Shown in pieces: positions 51,780-61,170 of a DNA stretch of 64,000 nucleotides. The notes below the pieces were generated by a model. That model saw only the letters and a program-made list of their open reading frames with translations. It was not told where the DNA came from and did no database searches. Source of the stretch: Actinotalea alkalitolerans. GTDB taxonomy: Bacteria > Actinomycetota > Actinomycetes > Actinomycetales > Cellulomonadaceae. Position 1 is the stretch's first letter. The number at the start of each line of letters is the position of its first letter. The position numbers were made by a program, and so were the translations under genes. The stretch covers positions 1 to 64,000 of the forward strand of contig NZ_JAMBPP010000019.1 in NCBI RefSeq assembly GCF_023369855.1, in the 5' to 3' direction.

Positions 51780-54443
51780 GTGCGTCGCACCATTCCCGCC
51801 CGGCGGGGCGCAGCCACCCTGACCCTGGCCGCGGTCCTGGCCGCCCTGCCAGGGGCCGCGCACGCCCAGGCCGACCTGTCACCCGAACCGTCCAGCCCGT
51901 TCGTGGTTCTGGCTGCCTCGGGTGCGGGTCCGGCCGTTGCCGCCGAGCTCGACGCGTTGGGTGCCACTCCCGAGGAGTCCTTCCAGGACGTGATCGAGGG
52001 CTTCTCCGTGGACCTGACCGACGCCCAGGCTCAGGCGCTGTCGGCCTCGACGAGTGTCGTCGACATCTCTCCTGAGGAGCTGTTCTGGCCCACCGAGGAG
52101 CAGATGATCACACCCGGGTACACGCATCGGACCTCCCTGTGGAACCTGGACCGCATCGACCAGGCTGCTCTGCCCCTGGACGGGTACTACACCTACCCCA
52201 ACAACGCCGGGCAGGGGGTGCCGATCTACATCGTCGACACCGGCGTGGGCCCTCATCATCAGATCAACGGGTACCTGGCTCCGGGGTTCACCTCGATCAC
52301 CGACGGGCTCGGCACCGCCGACTGCCACGGGCACGGGACGCACGTGGCTGGGACCGCCTCGGGAACCTGGTATGCAGTGGCAAAGCAGGCGCCCCTGGTC
52401 CCGGTGCGCGTCCTGCCCTGCGAGGGTCCAGGTACCAGCACGTCCGTCCTCGCGGGCTTGGACTGGATCGCAGCCACCCACCCGGCGGGGACTCCTGGGG
52501 TGGTGAACATGTCCCTGGGTGGGCCCAGCAGCCCGAGCCTCAACCAGGCCGTCGCAGGGCTGATCGCCAAGGGCCTGACCGTGGTCGCTGCGGCCGGCAA
52601 CGATGCTGGCGACGCATGCGAGCTGTCCCCGGCCTCTGCACCTGATGCTCTGACCGTGGCTGCTTCCGACGTGACCGACAGCCGTGCGGACTTCTCGAAC
52701 ACCGGACCGTGCGTGGACCTGTTCGCCCCGGGGGTGGAGGTCCGCTCCGCCAACGTGGGCGCGGTCAACATCGTGATGTCCGGGACCTCCATGGCCGCGC
52801 CGCACGTCGCCGGAGCAGCCGCCCTCTACCTCTCCCACTACCCGACGGCGACACCCGCTCAGGTATCCACCGCCATCATGGGCGCGACCCAGCCGGTGAT
52901 CATCGACCCAGGGCCATCCACCACCAACCGCCTGCTGAACACCCGGGTGCTCCACACCCCCGAGCCGCCCACCGGCGTGCGAAGCGCAGGAGCAACGCCC
53001 ACGAGCCTGACCCTGACCTGGGACGCTCCTGTGACCGGCACCTCCGCGGTCTCCTACCAGGTGAGCTACACCGGTCCTGACATGGCCCGCAAGACGCTGG
53101 TCGCCACCACCTCCACCAGTCAGGTCCTGGCGAACCTCGCACCGCTGACCAGCTACGCCGTGAGCGTGGTCAGCATCAACGAGTTCGGCACGAGTGCCCC
53201 GAGCACCCCGGCGACCCTTCAGACTGCGCACCCACCCGTGCCTCCCAGCGTCCCGCAAGGTCTGACCGCCCAGGCTGTCACCGGGAGGAGTGCGCAGGTT
53301 CTCTGGTCGGCCCCTGCGACAGCTCTGACCCCCGTGACCGCGTACCAGGTGCAGACCTCGACCAACGGGACGACGTGGACGACCCGGCCCGGTGTCCCCG
53401 CCGACGGCACTTCCGCGCAGCTCGCCACTCTGGCACCTGCCACGAGGTACCACGTGCGGGTCCGGGCCGTGGCGGGTGACCTGCCCGGTCCATGGACGCC
53501 GACGCTGACCTTCACGACGCTCGACGTCGTGGGTGCCCCGCAGGAGCTGAAGGTGACCGCGACCACCAGCACCAGCACCACCCTCACGTGGCGTGCTCCG
53601 GCAGACCCACCGGCGCCGCTGACCGGTTACGTCGTCGAGCGATGGGCCGAGGCTGCTCGGGGCGACGCCGCCACCTGGGTCACCGTGGCCCGACCGTCCG
53701 CGACCACCACTCGCGTGACCTTGACCGGGCTGGAGCGCGACCGGTCCTACCGGCTCCGGGTCGCCGCGGTGACCGCCACCGGGCTGGGCGACTGGTCCGC
53801 CTCGGTCTCGGTGACCACCGTGAGCCGGACCGGGCAGTACGTCACGGCCGTGTACCTGTCCCTGTTCAACCGCCCGGTGGACCCGGTCGGACGGGCGACA
53901 TGGACCCAGAAGCTGGACTCCGGGACACCCCGGATGGCGGTCGCCGACGCCATCACCTCGAGCGAGGAGTACCGCAGCACCCTGATCCGCCAGTCCTACA
54001 GGGCCTACCTCGGGAGGGCACCGGACCCCGTGGGTCTGCGCAACTGGTTGACGCACATGAACCGCGGCATGACCATCCAGGAGATGGAAGGCGGGTTCGT
54101 CGCCTCGCCCGAGTACTACGCGCGTGCGGGCGGTACACGCAGCGGATGGGTTGCCACCCTCTACCGTGACGTGCTGGGTCGTTCGGCCTCACCTGCGGAG
54201 GTTGACCGCTGGGTCGCCCAGCTGTCCCGCGGGACCTCCCGCGAGCAGGTCGCCCGCGGCTTCCTGCTGTCCGCCGAGCACCTCTCCAGCGTCCTGGACG
54301 GCCACTACCGGCACCTGCTCGGGCGCGGTCTCGACCCCACCGGGAAGGCCAGCTGGGTCAGCGCCATCCAGCGGGGGACTCGCATCGAGGTCGTCATCGG
54401 CGGGATCATCGCGAGCAACGAGTACTACTCGAAGAACACCTGA
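51780..54443 (+). CDS. secreted S8 subtilase with FN3 domains and DUF4214 repeats
   Basis: An 887-residue protein from GTG 51780 after GAGAGGA; earlier in-frame codons do not encode protein-like sequence. Signal peptide with AALPGAAHAQA cleavage region, then a short inhibitor-like propeptide (residues 30-110). The catalytic domain has Asp in YIVDTGVG near 143, His in CHGHGTHVAG near 185 and Ser in SGTSMAAPH near 335. Three fibronectin type III domains follow (about 390-680). The last 200 residues are DUF4214 repeats (YLSLFNRPVDPVGRATWTQK; YRAYLGRAPDPVGLRNWL; YRDVLGRSASPAEVDRW; YRHLLGRGLDPTGKASW). Subtilases of this type digest extracellular protein; the repeats probably bind a surface or polymer. 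Confidence 0.93.
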   Translation: MRRTIPARRGAATLTLAAVLAALPGAAHAQADLSPEPSSPFVVLAASGAGPAVAAELDALGATPEESFQDVIEGFSVDLTDAQAQALSASTSVVDISPEELFWPTEEQMITPGYTHRTSLWNLDRIDQAALPLDGYYTYPNNAGQGVPIYIVDTGVGPHHQINGYLAPGFTSITDGLGTADCHGHGTHVAGTASGTWYAVAKQAPLVPVRVLPCEGPGTSTSVLAGLDWIAATHPAGTPGVVNMSLGGPSSPSLNQAVAGLIAKGLTVVAAAGNDAGDACELSPASAPDALTVAASDVTDSRADFSNTGPCVDLFAPGVEVRSANVGAVNIVMSGTSMAAPHVAGAAALYLSHYPTATPAQVSTAIMGATQPVIIDPGPSTTNRLLNTRVLHTPEPPTGVRSAGATPTSLTLTWDAPVTGTSAVSYQVSYTGPDMARKTLVATTSTSQVLANLAPLTSYAVSVVSINEFGTSAPSTPATLQTAHPPVPPSVPQGLTAQAVTGRSAQVLWSAPATALTPVTAYQVQTSTNGTTWTTRPGVPADGTSAQLATLAPATRYHVRVRAVAGDLPGPWTPTLTFTTLDVVGAPQELKVTATTSTSTTLTWRAPADPPAPLTGYVVERWAEAARGDAATWVTVARPSATTTRVTLTGLERDRSYRLRVAAVTATGLGDWSASVSVTTVSRTGQYVTAVYLSLFNRPVDPVGRATWTQKLDSGTPRMAVADAITSSEEYRSTLIRQSYRAYLGRAPDPVGLRNWLTHMNRGMTIQEMEGGFVASPEYYARAGGTRSGWVATLYRDVLGRSASPAEVDRWVAQLSRGTSREQVARGFLLSAEHLSSVLDGHYRHLLGRGLDPTGKASWVSAIQRGTRIEVVIGGIIASNEYYSKNT

Positions 54444-54599
54444 ACGACCGCCGGAGGCGTGATCACGCACCTCACGACCCCACCGCACCTCTCGACGCCA
54501 CCCCGTCCGTCTCGCAGGCCCACGTCGCGATCTCGACGCGGTTCCGGGCGCCGAGCCTGCGCATGGGGCTCGGGAGGTGGGGATGACGGTCTGAGGCCG

Positions 54600-54632
54600 G
54601 CGGCCCGGTGAGCACCCAGCTCACCGGGCCGC
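54600..54632. terminator. bidirectional hairpin terminator
   Basis: Perfect 13-base arms 54600-54612 and 54620-54632 around a seven-base loop, lying between the convergent subtilase and lyase genes. It can serve both transcripts. Confidence 0.8.
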
Positions 54633-54654
54633 CCCGACCTCCTGCTGCTGATGC

Positions 54655-57600
54655 TCAGCAGACCTTCTGGTGATGGACCGACCCACCCGCGTGCGGGGGC
54701 TTGCCGGGCTGACCTGCGTGCGGGGGCTTGCCGGGCTGACCTGCGTGCGGGGGCTTGCCGGGCTGACCCGCGTGCGGGGGCTTGCCGGCCCACGGGGGCT
54801 TGCCCGCCCACGGGGGCTTGCCTGGCCCGGTGGGCTCACCCGCGACCGGCGGGAGCAGGGTGATCGACGTCGGGTCCGGGTTCGCCTCGAGTCGGGCCCC
54901 GGTGTCCGCCGGTGCCTGGCTCGTCAGCTCGAGAAGCCCGTGCATCGCGACGCTGCCGTCAGCGGCGATCGTGGGCCGGACGTCGGTGTCGAGGCTGGCG
55001 AACCAGTCGTCCTGAACATGGACCCCCTCGCTGTTGCGGCTGGAGTCCCGGTCCCCGCCCCCCGCGTAGGTGAGGTAGTTCGACGGGTCGGTCCGGAGGG
55101 TGTCCTCCTGGCCGCGCAGAACGATCTGGTCGGCCTGCTGGGCCACGTAGGAGAGCACGCCGGTCGCCTCGTAGTCGGTCACCGCGGCACTCGTCGTCAG
55201 CTGCAGGTTGTTTCCGGCCGCTGAGGCGTCGACCAACCCGCTGCGGTAGGCGGTCACGTCGACCACCCGGACGTCGGGCCCGGAGTTGGACGTGATGCCC
55301 TTGGCGTAGTTGTCGAACGCCACGGAGTTGCGCAGCAGGTGCTTGCCGGGCATGTTCTCGCCGCCCAGCTTGAAGCCGTTGCCCTCGCCGACGAGCGTGC
55401 GGTCGACGTCGGCCTCGAGCCACCCGTTGCGGTAGGCCACGGAGTCCTCGACGACCACGGCGCCGATGGGCCCCTCGGTGGACTTGGCGTACAGGTCCCA
55501 CCCGTCGTCGATGTTGTGGAAGGCGATGCAGTACCGGAACACGTTGCCGTCCCCGACGGTCAGCTTGGCCGCGAAGCCGTCGGCGTCGTTGGCCAGGGGG
55601 TCGGCGTTGTTGTGGGCCACGCTCGAGAGCACCAGGTTGTGCGAGGGCCACATCTCGAACGGCTCGGTCGCGCTGCCCGAGATCTGCACACCGGTGTCCC
55701 CGTTGTGGTGGGACTCGATGCGCTCGATCACGTTGTGGTGGCCCTGGATGAGCAGCGGCTTCTGGTAGCCGCGGCCCCGGGTGATCTCCAGGTCGTGCAG
55801 GTGCCAGTGGTCGCCGCGCAGGTGGATGCCACCCGAGACGGATTCCGAGAGGTCGATCGTGGCGCGGCCGCCGGGCTCGGACATCAGGGTGATCGGGTCC
55901 TCGACGGTCCCGTTGCTGCCCCGGCCGATGACCACGGCGCGGTCCGGGAGGTAGGTGCCCCCACGGAGCACGACCTGCTGGCCCGGCTGGGCGAACGCGA
56001 CACCCGTGTGCAGGTCCAGCGGTCGCTCGGGGGTCCCGTCGCCGTCGGACGCGCCGTCGGGTGCGACGTGGATCGCCTGGCCCGGGGCGCCGTAGCGCTG
56101 CACCGTGACCGTGACCGGGACGGTGAACGGCGAGTACGAGCCCAGGTCCTCGTACTCGCCGAGCTGGGTCTGCTCCTCGCGCGGTGCCGGCGTCAGCTCC
56201 GCGACGAGCGCGTTGGTGCCGTCCACCAGCGGGGCGGTCACCACGGCGGGCTGGCCCGGGGTGAGCGAGGCCGTACCGACGACGTCGCCGCTGCCGTCAC
56301 GCATCACGGCCTGGCCGTGGACGTTCGAGACCAGTGGCACGTCGAGGGACGTGTGCGGGGTGGTGCGGGTGATGTCGGAGACCAGCGACGGGGTGACGTA
56401 GGTGATCGGCCGTTCGAGCGGCTCCTCGTCGTCGTCCGGGTGGATGGTCGTGAACGTGATGTCGCGTGCCGTCACGACGATGTTGCGTGCCGCGAAGACG
56501 CCAACGTAGAGCGCGTCCGGGTCCTGACGCTCCACGAGGTCCCGCTCGTAGTGGATGACCTCCTGCACCTCGCCGTCGCGTACCCAGGTGGAGTGGTAGC
56601 CGGTGTTGGACCGGCGCAGGGTGTACTCGTAGACGTCCCCGTCCACGAACGTGGGCGGGTTGAGGTTGGAGCCCTCGGTCATGTCCGCCCGGTAGTCCCA
56701 GTCGAAGGGCTGGGACTGGTTCAGGTCACGGCCGGTGCTCGCGACCGTGGGCCCGGCGGTGTAGCCGTCCACGATCTTCCCGCCGGGGATGCCGTAGCGG
56801 AACTCCAGCCCGCCGTCGACCACCCGCTGGTACTTGGCGGTCATGGTGCCGGCCGAGTTGAAGTAGCGGGCCTCGCGGTCGCCCGGCACGAAGGTGTCCA
56901 CCGCGATGAGACCGAACCCGGACTGGTTGTCCTTGCCGCTCGCGTCGTCGACCGTGAACGTCGCCGAGAGCGTGAAGTTCTCGGTCCCGGGGTCGATCTG
57001 CGTGTAGTGGTAGAGGAAGCCGTCCTCGGAGTCGGCGATCTTGCCGTTGTTGCCGCGCATGTCGAAGTGCAGCGAGCCGTCCTCGCCCTCGGTGAGCGTC
57101 CCGCCGCTGCTGACGCCTGCGTGCGCGGTGAGCCAGCGCTCGACCGCGTCGGAGACCGTCACCTCGAAGGGCGCCGAGGTGGTCGACTCGTCACCGCGGT
57201 GCGTGGCGACCTGCAGCTCGTAGGTCGTGCCCGGGACCAGGCCCACGACGTCGGCGCGGGTCGTGGTGGTGGACGGTCCGGCGACCCACTCCGAGGTGCC
57301 CACCGCCCGGTGCGCGACCTGGTAGCCCTCGGCCTCGGGGACCGCGGTCCACTCGGCCGTCACGGTGGCGAGGTCGCCGGAGACCGCCGTCGTCAGTGCC
57401 GTGTGGATCTCGGCGGTGGCCAGGGGGAGCGTGAAGGTCGGGGCCGGGACGCGGTCGGAGAGCCTGGCGGTGTCCTCACCGGTGCGGGTCAGCGCGACCT
57501 GCACCTCGTAGTCACCTGAGGCGACGGGTGTCAGGGTGATGCTCCCCGAGGTGCCGGGTGTCCCGGAGATGCTTGAGGTCACCACGTCACCGTGGGCGTC

Positions 57601-58302
57601 GAACAGCGTCGCGGTGGCGAGGTCGGCGCCCTCGAAGCCCACCACGCCGTCGTACGCCACGACGACGTCACCGCCCGAGGCCGTCACGTCGGTCACGACG
57701 GGGTCGGCGACGCCTTCCCACGAGGGCCGTTCGGGGGCCGCGCCCTCGGTGAGCTCGAGGTAGAAGATGTTGACGCCCGACGAGGGTGAGGCGACGTAGT
57801 AGGTACCGGCCTCGGGGACGGTCAGGGTCGCCACCGGGATGTCGGTCGGTGCGCCGTAGGCGGGCACACGGGACATCTCGGTGCCGTCCAGCGAGTACAG
57901 GGCCAGCGCCCGGTCGGCGCTCGCGCTCGCGCTCAGCGCGTAAACCGTCAGGGTGGCCTCGCTCTGGGTCGTGAGCAGCACGGAGCGGCGCTCGGCGGTG
58001 CCTGCGCCGTTGAGCTTGAGGCGCTGGGTGAACGACAGGCCGCCCCCGGTGCGGTTCTGGGCATCGACCTCGACCGGGGCCGTCTCGGTCGCGGTGACGA
58101 TGAACCGGCCGACGGCGGTGTCGGCGCTGTAGACGCCGAGCTCCATCTGCGAGGCGTCCAGGACGTCGTGCTCCGAGGTGGTGGTGACCTCGTCGTGCTC
58201 GGTGGCGGTCGCGGCGGTCGCGCCCAGACCGGTGAGGGTCAGCGCGGCGGCGGCGAGTCCGGCGATCAGTGGTCGGATCCTGCTCGTGCGTGCGGTGGGC
58301 AT
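54655..58302 (-). CDS. large secreted right-handed beta-helix polysaccharide lyase (PL9-like)
   Basis: A 1215-residue protein from ATG 58302 after GGGAG. Signal peptide RPLIAGLAAAALTLTGLGAT. Residues 45-260 include beta-sandwich domains, and 265-360 a fibronectin III domain (VTAEWTAVPEAEGYQVAHRA). Residues about 370-560 form a concanavalin-like part. The catalytic region starts near 690 with GAPGQAIHVAPDG, PGQQVVLRGGTYLPD and right-handed parallel beta-helix sequence (HHNVIERIESHHNGDTGVQI, DGWDLYAKSTEGPIG). This is the pattern of family 9 pectate or exopolygalacturonate lyases. Catalytic Lys and calcium ligands cannot be pinned down without alignment. The extreme C-terminus is a Gly-Lys-Pro-Pro repeat tail. 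The upstream region has a LacI-type palindrome. Confidence 0.85.
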   Translation of the reverse strand: MPTARTSRIRPLIAGLAAAALTLTGLGATAATATEHDEVTTTSEHDVLDASQMELGVYSADTAVGRFIVTATETAPVEVDAQNRTGGGLSFTQRLKLNGAGTAERRSVLLTTQSEATLTVYALSASASADRALALYSLDGTEMSRVPAYGAPTDIPVATLTVPEAGTYYVASPSSGVNIFYLELTEGAAPERPSWEGVADPVVTDVTASGGDVVVAYDGVVGFEGADLATATLFDAHGDVVTSSISGTPGTSGSITLTPVASGDYEVQVALTRTGEDTARLSDRVPAPTFTLPLATAEIHTALTTAVSGDLATVTAEWTAVPEAEGYQVAHRAVGTSEWVAGPSTTTTRADVVGLVPGTTYELQVATHRGDESTTSAPFEVTVSDAVERWLTAHAGVSSGGTLTEGEDGSLHFDMRGNNGKIADSEDGFLYHYTQIDPGTENFTLSATFTVDDASGKDNQSGFGLIAVDTFVPGDREARYFNSAGTMTAKYQRVVDGGLEFRYGIPGGKIVDGYTAGPTVASTGRDLNQSQPFDWDYRADMTEGSNLNPPTFVDGDVYEYTLRRSNTGYHSTWVRDGEVQEVIHYERDLVERQDPDALYVGVFAARNIVVTARDITFTTIHPDDDEEPLERPITYVTPSLVSDITRTTPHTSLDVPLVSNVHGQAVMRDGSGDVVGTASLTPGQPAVVTAPLVDGTNALVAELTPAPREEQTQLGEYEDLGSYSPFTVPVTVTVQRYGAPGQAIHVAPDGASDGDGTPERPLDLHTGVAFAQPGQQVVLRGGTYLPDRAVVIGRGSNGTVEDPITLMSEPGGRATIDLSESVSGGIHLRGDHWHLHDLEITRGRGYQKPLLIQGHHNVIERIESHHNGDTGVQISGSATEPFEMWPSHNLVLSSVAHNNADPLANDADGFAAKLTVGDGNVFRYCIAFHNIDDGWDLYAKSTEGPIGAVVVEDSVAYRNGWLEADVDRTLVGEGNGFKLGGENMPGKHLLRNSVAFDNYAKGITSNSGPDVRVVDVTAYRSGLVDASAAGNNLQLTTSAAVTDYEATGVLSYVAQQADQIVLRGQEDTLRTDPSNYLTYAGGGDRDSSRNSEGVHVQDDWFASLDTDVRPTIAADGSVAMHGLLELTSQAPADTGARLEANPDPTSITLLPPVAGEPTGPGKPPWAGKPPWAGKPPHAGQPGKPPHAGQPGKPPHAGQPGKPPHAGGSVHHQKVC
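54687..54835 (-). repeat. tandem repeats encoding a GKPPHAGQP tail
   Basis: At least three near-identical 27-base units, plus shorter 18-base variants, encode GKPPHAGQP four times and GKPPWA twice at the lyase C-terminus. The reading frame is kept in all units. Length could vary between strains by slippage. Confidence 0.9.
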
Positions 58303-58418
58303 AGGGCTCCCTGTGCTTCCCTGGGCCGGCGGCCAGCCTCGCGAGGTACGACGCTGTACTGGAGGACCTGCCGGCCACGAGAGCGCCGTGGTCCCGACCG
58401 GCGACGTCGCTGGATCGG

Positions 58419-58477
58419 GAAAGCGCTTTCTGCTTCGACCGTAGGTCGGGGTTCGTGTCGATGTCAAGAGATCGTCA
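58419..58477 (-). promoter_or_regulatory. lyase promoter with LacI-family operator
   Basis: On the minus strand a consensus -35 TTGACA (58477-58472) is followed about 18 bases on by TACGGT, a possible -10. Downstream of it lies a perfect palindrome GAAAGCGCTTTC (58430-58419). AAAGCGCTTT is the core of many LacI-family sugar-repressor operators. The position just downstream of the promoter would block transcription until an inducing sugar is present. A similar arrangement occurs at 61171-61214. Confidence 0.65.
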
Positions 58478-58545
58478 CGGCCCCGCCGATCGTGCGGATC
58501 TCGCCCGTCTCGCCCGTCCCGCCGACGCGTGCGAGGCTGAGTCGC

Positions 58546-59241
58546 ATGACGGCACTGGACTCCGCTCACGTGCTCGTCGTGGGTGCGACTGGTGGTCTGG
58601 GCTCGGCGATCAGCCGTCATCTCGCGGGCCGCGGTGCCCGGCTCACGCTGAGCTCACGATCCCCGGACAGGCTCGACGCCCTCGCCGCCGACCTCGGGGA
58701 CGCCGTGCTCGGTACGCACCCCGCCGACATCACCTTCCCCACCGCCCCCGCCGAGGTGGTGCGGGCGGCCGTCGAGCGCGGCCCGCTGGACGGCGTGATC
58801 TACGCGGCCGGGGTGGTCGCCTTCGGCCCGGTCGCCGAGCTCGACGACGACGTGCTCGACGCGCTGCTGCTGGTCAACCTGGTGGCCCCGCTGCGCCTGG
58901 CGCGCGCCGCAGTGCCCGTGCTGACCGCGGGCGGGTTCCTCGCGAACCTGAGCGCCGTCGTGGCCGAGCGCCCGACGGCGGGCATGGCCGCGTACTCGGC
59001 CGTCAAGGCGGGCCTGACCGCGTTCGACACCGCACTGGCCCACGAGCTGAGGCGGCAGAAGGTCCGTGTGCTCGACGTGCGGCCCCCGCACACCGAGACG
59101 GGCCTTGCGATGCGTCCCCTCGACGGCCGCGCACCGGCCCTCGGTGCGGGTCTGGCGCCCGAGGCGGTCGCCGAGCGCATCGTGCGGGCGATCGAGCAGG
59201 ACGAGCGGGACCTCCCGGCGTCGGCGTTCACCTCGTCCTGA
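58546..59241 (+). CDS. short-chain dehydrogenase/reductase
   Basis: A 231-residue classical SDR from ATG 58546. The cofactor loop VVGATGGLGSA lies near residue 13, SRSPDRL suggests NADP preference, and AAGVV near 85 matches the NNAG position. The catalytic Ser is in LSAVVAE and the Tyr-Lys pair in AAYSAVKAG near 149. Slightly shorter than usual (about 245) because the C-terminal substrate loop is reduced. Substrate unknown. It is transcribed divergently from the lyase gene and followed 29 bases later by the HNH gene. Confidence 0.88.
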   Translation: MTALDSAHVLVVGATGGLGSAISRHLAGRGARLTLSSRSPDRLDALAADLGDAVLGTHPADITFPTAPAEVVRAAVERGPLDGVIYAAGVVAFGPVAELDDDVLDALLLVNLVAPLRLARAAVPVLTAGGFLANLSAVVAERPTAGMAAYSAVKAGLTAFDTALAHELRRQKVRVLDVRPPHTETGLAMRPLDGRAPALGAGLAPEAVAERIVRAIEQDERDLPASAFTSS

Positions 59242-59270
59242 CCGCACCGCCGGGGACCTACCCTTCGACC

Positions 59271-59693
59271 ATGGCGGTCAACCGAAGCCGTCGGGCGCGC
59301 TACGCCCGACGTCGCAGCAAGCGGATGGCGGCCGTCGTGCACGACCTGAGCCCCGAGCAGTGGGACGCGCTCACGACCGCGTGGGGTGGCTGCGCGTACT
59401 GCGGCGCCGTGGGCGTGCCCCTGCAGCGCGACTGCGTGCAGCCGATCTCCCGCGGCGGCCGCTACACGCTCGAGAACATCGCCCCGGCGTGCGCGTCGTG
59501 CAACGCGAGCAAGTGCAACGACGAGGTCACCGCGTGGCTGCGGCGCAAGCGGCTCGACGAGCGGACGTTCCTCGAGCGGCACGTCCGGATCCAGTCGGAG
59601 CTGCGGGTGCGGTACGGCCTCGGGCCCGAGCCGGTGACGCTGCCGGGGGACGAGCCCGGACCGGATGGTCCGGGCTCGTCCCCGGTCTCCTGA
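59271..59693 (+). CDS. HNH endonuclease-family protein
   Basis: A 140-residue protein from ATG 59271. A basic N-terminus (RSRRARYARRRSKRM) precedes the HNH fold with zinc cysteines CAYC near residue 42 and CASCNASKC near 75. RDCVQPISRGGRYTLENIAP carries the motif, but the usual first catalytic His (D-H-x-x-P) is Cys in this protein. Gly-Gly and the second-half Asn are kept. The same D-C variant occurs, as far as I remember, in chromosomal actinobacterial homologues, so it need not mean loss of function. The last codons are part of a strong hairpin. Confidence 0.8.
   Translation: MAVNRSRRARYARRRSKRMAAVVHDLSPEQWDALTTAWGGCAYCGAVGVPLQRDCVQPISRGGRYTLENIAPACASCNASKCNDEVTAWLRRKRLDERTFLERHVRIQSELRVRYGLGPEPVTLPGDEPGPDGPGSSPVS
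59643..59685 (+). terminator. terminator hairpin embedded in the HNH gene end
   Basis: Arms 59649-59662 and 59667-59680 pair perfectly around a four-base loop, extended outwards with one bulge to 59643 and 59685. It encodes the Pro/Gly/Asp-rich tail DEPGPDGPGSSP, then the stop follows eight bases after. It can also stop the convergent GH16 transcript. Confidence 0.75.
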
Positions 59694-59717
59694 CGGCGCC
59701 GGCCGTCGTGGAGCCGG

Positions 59718-61007
59718 TCAGAGGCTCCACTGCTGGTTGGCGGCGCCGTGGCAGTCCCAGATGTTGAGCCGCTGGCCGTCACGGACGGGCGTGCCGCCCA
59801 CGGCGTCGAGGCACTTGCCGGACTGCGGGTTGCGCAGGGTCTTGCTCGGCGAGTCGTAGGTCCATCGCTGGGCCTGCGTCCCGTTGCAGGTCCACAGCTG
59901 CACGACGGTGCCGTTCGTCGTGCCGCTGGCCGCGACGTCCAGGCACTTGCCCAGCGCACGGATGGTGCCGTCGGCGCCTCGGGTCCACTGCTGGGCGACG
60001 TTGCCGTTGCAGTGGGCGACCTGTGCGGGGTTCCCGTCGTGGGTCTGGCCCCACGGCACGTCCAGGCACAGGGAGCCGGCGAGCCGGATCGTCCCGGTAC
60101 CCGTGGGCAGGCTGCCGCCACCGTTCCCCGGGCCGCCACCGTTGCCGTTGTCGAACACCCGGATGTAGTCGACCTTCATCTGCTGCGGGAGCTGGGTCGA
60201 GCCGTCGGGGTAGCCGGGCCAGGACCCGCCGACGGCGACGTTGAGGATGAGGAAGTACGCCTGGTCGAAGACCCACGCGTTGCCGCCCACGCTCGCGCGC
60301 GTGACCTGGTGGTACTGCTGGCCGTCGACGTACCAGGTGATCGACCCGGGGCTCCAGTCGATGGAGAAGGTGTGGAAGTCGTCCGCGAAGGACCAGCCCT
60401 GCGGGTGCTGGTACATCCCGCTGATCCCCGCGCCGCCCGAGTACCCCGGGCCGTGGACGGTGCCGTGCACCCGATGGGGCTCATTCCCGACGTTCTCCAT
60501 GATGTCGATCTCGCCCGAGCCCGGCCAGGGCACCTGGGGGAAGCCTGCGCCGAGCATCCAGAAGGCGGGCCAGATCCCCTGGCCGCGCGGGATCTGGATC
60601 CGCGACTCGATCCGGCCGTACCGGAGCTCGTGCCTGCCCTTGGTCGTCATCCGGGCCGAGGTGTACGAGCCGTCTGCCTCGCGCCGCGCCGTGATGACCA
60701 GGTTGCCCTGCCCGTCCAGGGCGGAGTTGGCCCGTGAGGTGGTGTAGTTCTGCAGCTCGTTGTTGCCCCAGCCGTGGGCGCCGGTCTCGTGGTTCCACAC
60801 GGAGGCGTCGGGGGCCGCGCCGGCGGGGCCGGTGAACTCCTGCGACCAGACGAGATCGCCGGGTGCCGCGAGCACGGGGCCCGTGGGCAGGGGTGAGGCC
60901 GCGGCGGGGAGGGCCCCGGCGAGTGCGACCGTGGCCGCCGTGACGACCGCGAGGCCGGCGGCCAGTCGCCGTCTGGTGGTGCTGGGGTGGTGGTGTCGTA
61001 CCTGCAT
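59718..61007 (-). CDS. secreted GH16 beta-glucanase with ricin-B (CBM13) module
   Basis: A 429-residue protein; ATG 61007 follows GGGAGA, and a further in-frame start at 61046 lacks a site. Signal peptide LAAGLAVVTAATVALAGALP. GH16 domain (residues about 50-280) with WNNELQNYT-type substrate strand (HGWGNNELQNYT), YGRIESRIQIPRGQGIWPAF and the catalytic GEIDIMENVG near 167, in which the first Glu is the nucleophile and the second the acid/base. A Gly-rich linker leads to a three-lobed ricin-B domain (CLDVPWGQTHDGNPAQVAHC, QQWTR, QRWTY, NQQWSL). The family fits an endo-beta-1,3-glucanase (laminarinase). Confidence 0.93.
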   Translation of the reverse strand: MQVRHHHPSTTRRRLAAGLAVVTAATVALAGALPAAASPLPTGPVLAAPGDLVWSQEFTGPAGAAPDASVWNHETGAHGWGNNELQNYTTSRANSALDGQGNLVITARREADGSYTSARMTTKGRHELRYGRIESRIQIPRGQGIWPAFWMLGAGFPQVPWPGSGEIDIMENVGNEPHRVHGTVHGPGYSGGAGISGMYQHPQGWSFADDFHTFSIDWSPGSITWYVDGQQYHQVTRASVGGNAWVFDQAYFLILNVAVGGSWPGYPDGSTQLPQQMKVDYIRVFDNGNGGGPGNGGGSLPTGTGTIRLAGSLCLDVPWGQTHDGNPAQVAHCNGNVAQQWTRGADGTIRALGKCLDVAASGTTNGTVVQLWTCNGTQAQRWTYDSPSKTLRNPQSGKCLDAVGGTPVRDGQRLNIWDCHGAANQQWSL

Positions 61008-61170
61008 CGGTGGCGTCTCCCTTGACGGTGGTGGGACCGGTCTCATCGCCGCAGGGCGACGTATCGAGTCGCGGTGCGGGGAGCGGGGTCCGTGTCGACC
61101 CGGGGACGACCCTAGTCATGTCGATCATGACTCGGCAAGGCGAGTCAGTCATTCCGGGCACGGCAACCAC

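Noticed and set aside
51879-54056. 725-codon open frame antisense to the subtilase
   Set aside because: Arg/Gly/His-rich translation typical of GC-rich opposite frames; the sense strand has a full catalytic triad and domains.
54687-54835. CRISPR array
   Set aside because: Repeats are contiguous coding units without spacers and preserve a reading frame; no other array-like pattern was seen in the window.
55339-57519. 726-codon open frame antisense to the beta-helix lyase
   Set aside because: Valine- and aspartate-biased shadow with no motif; the sense frame is a clear secreted enzyme.
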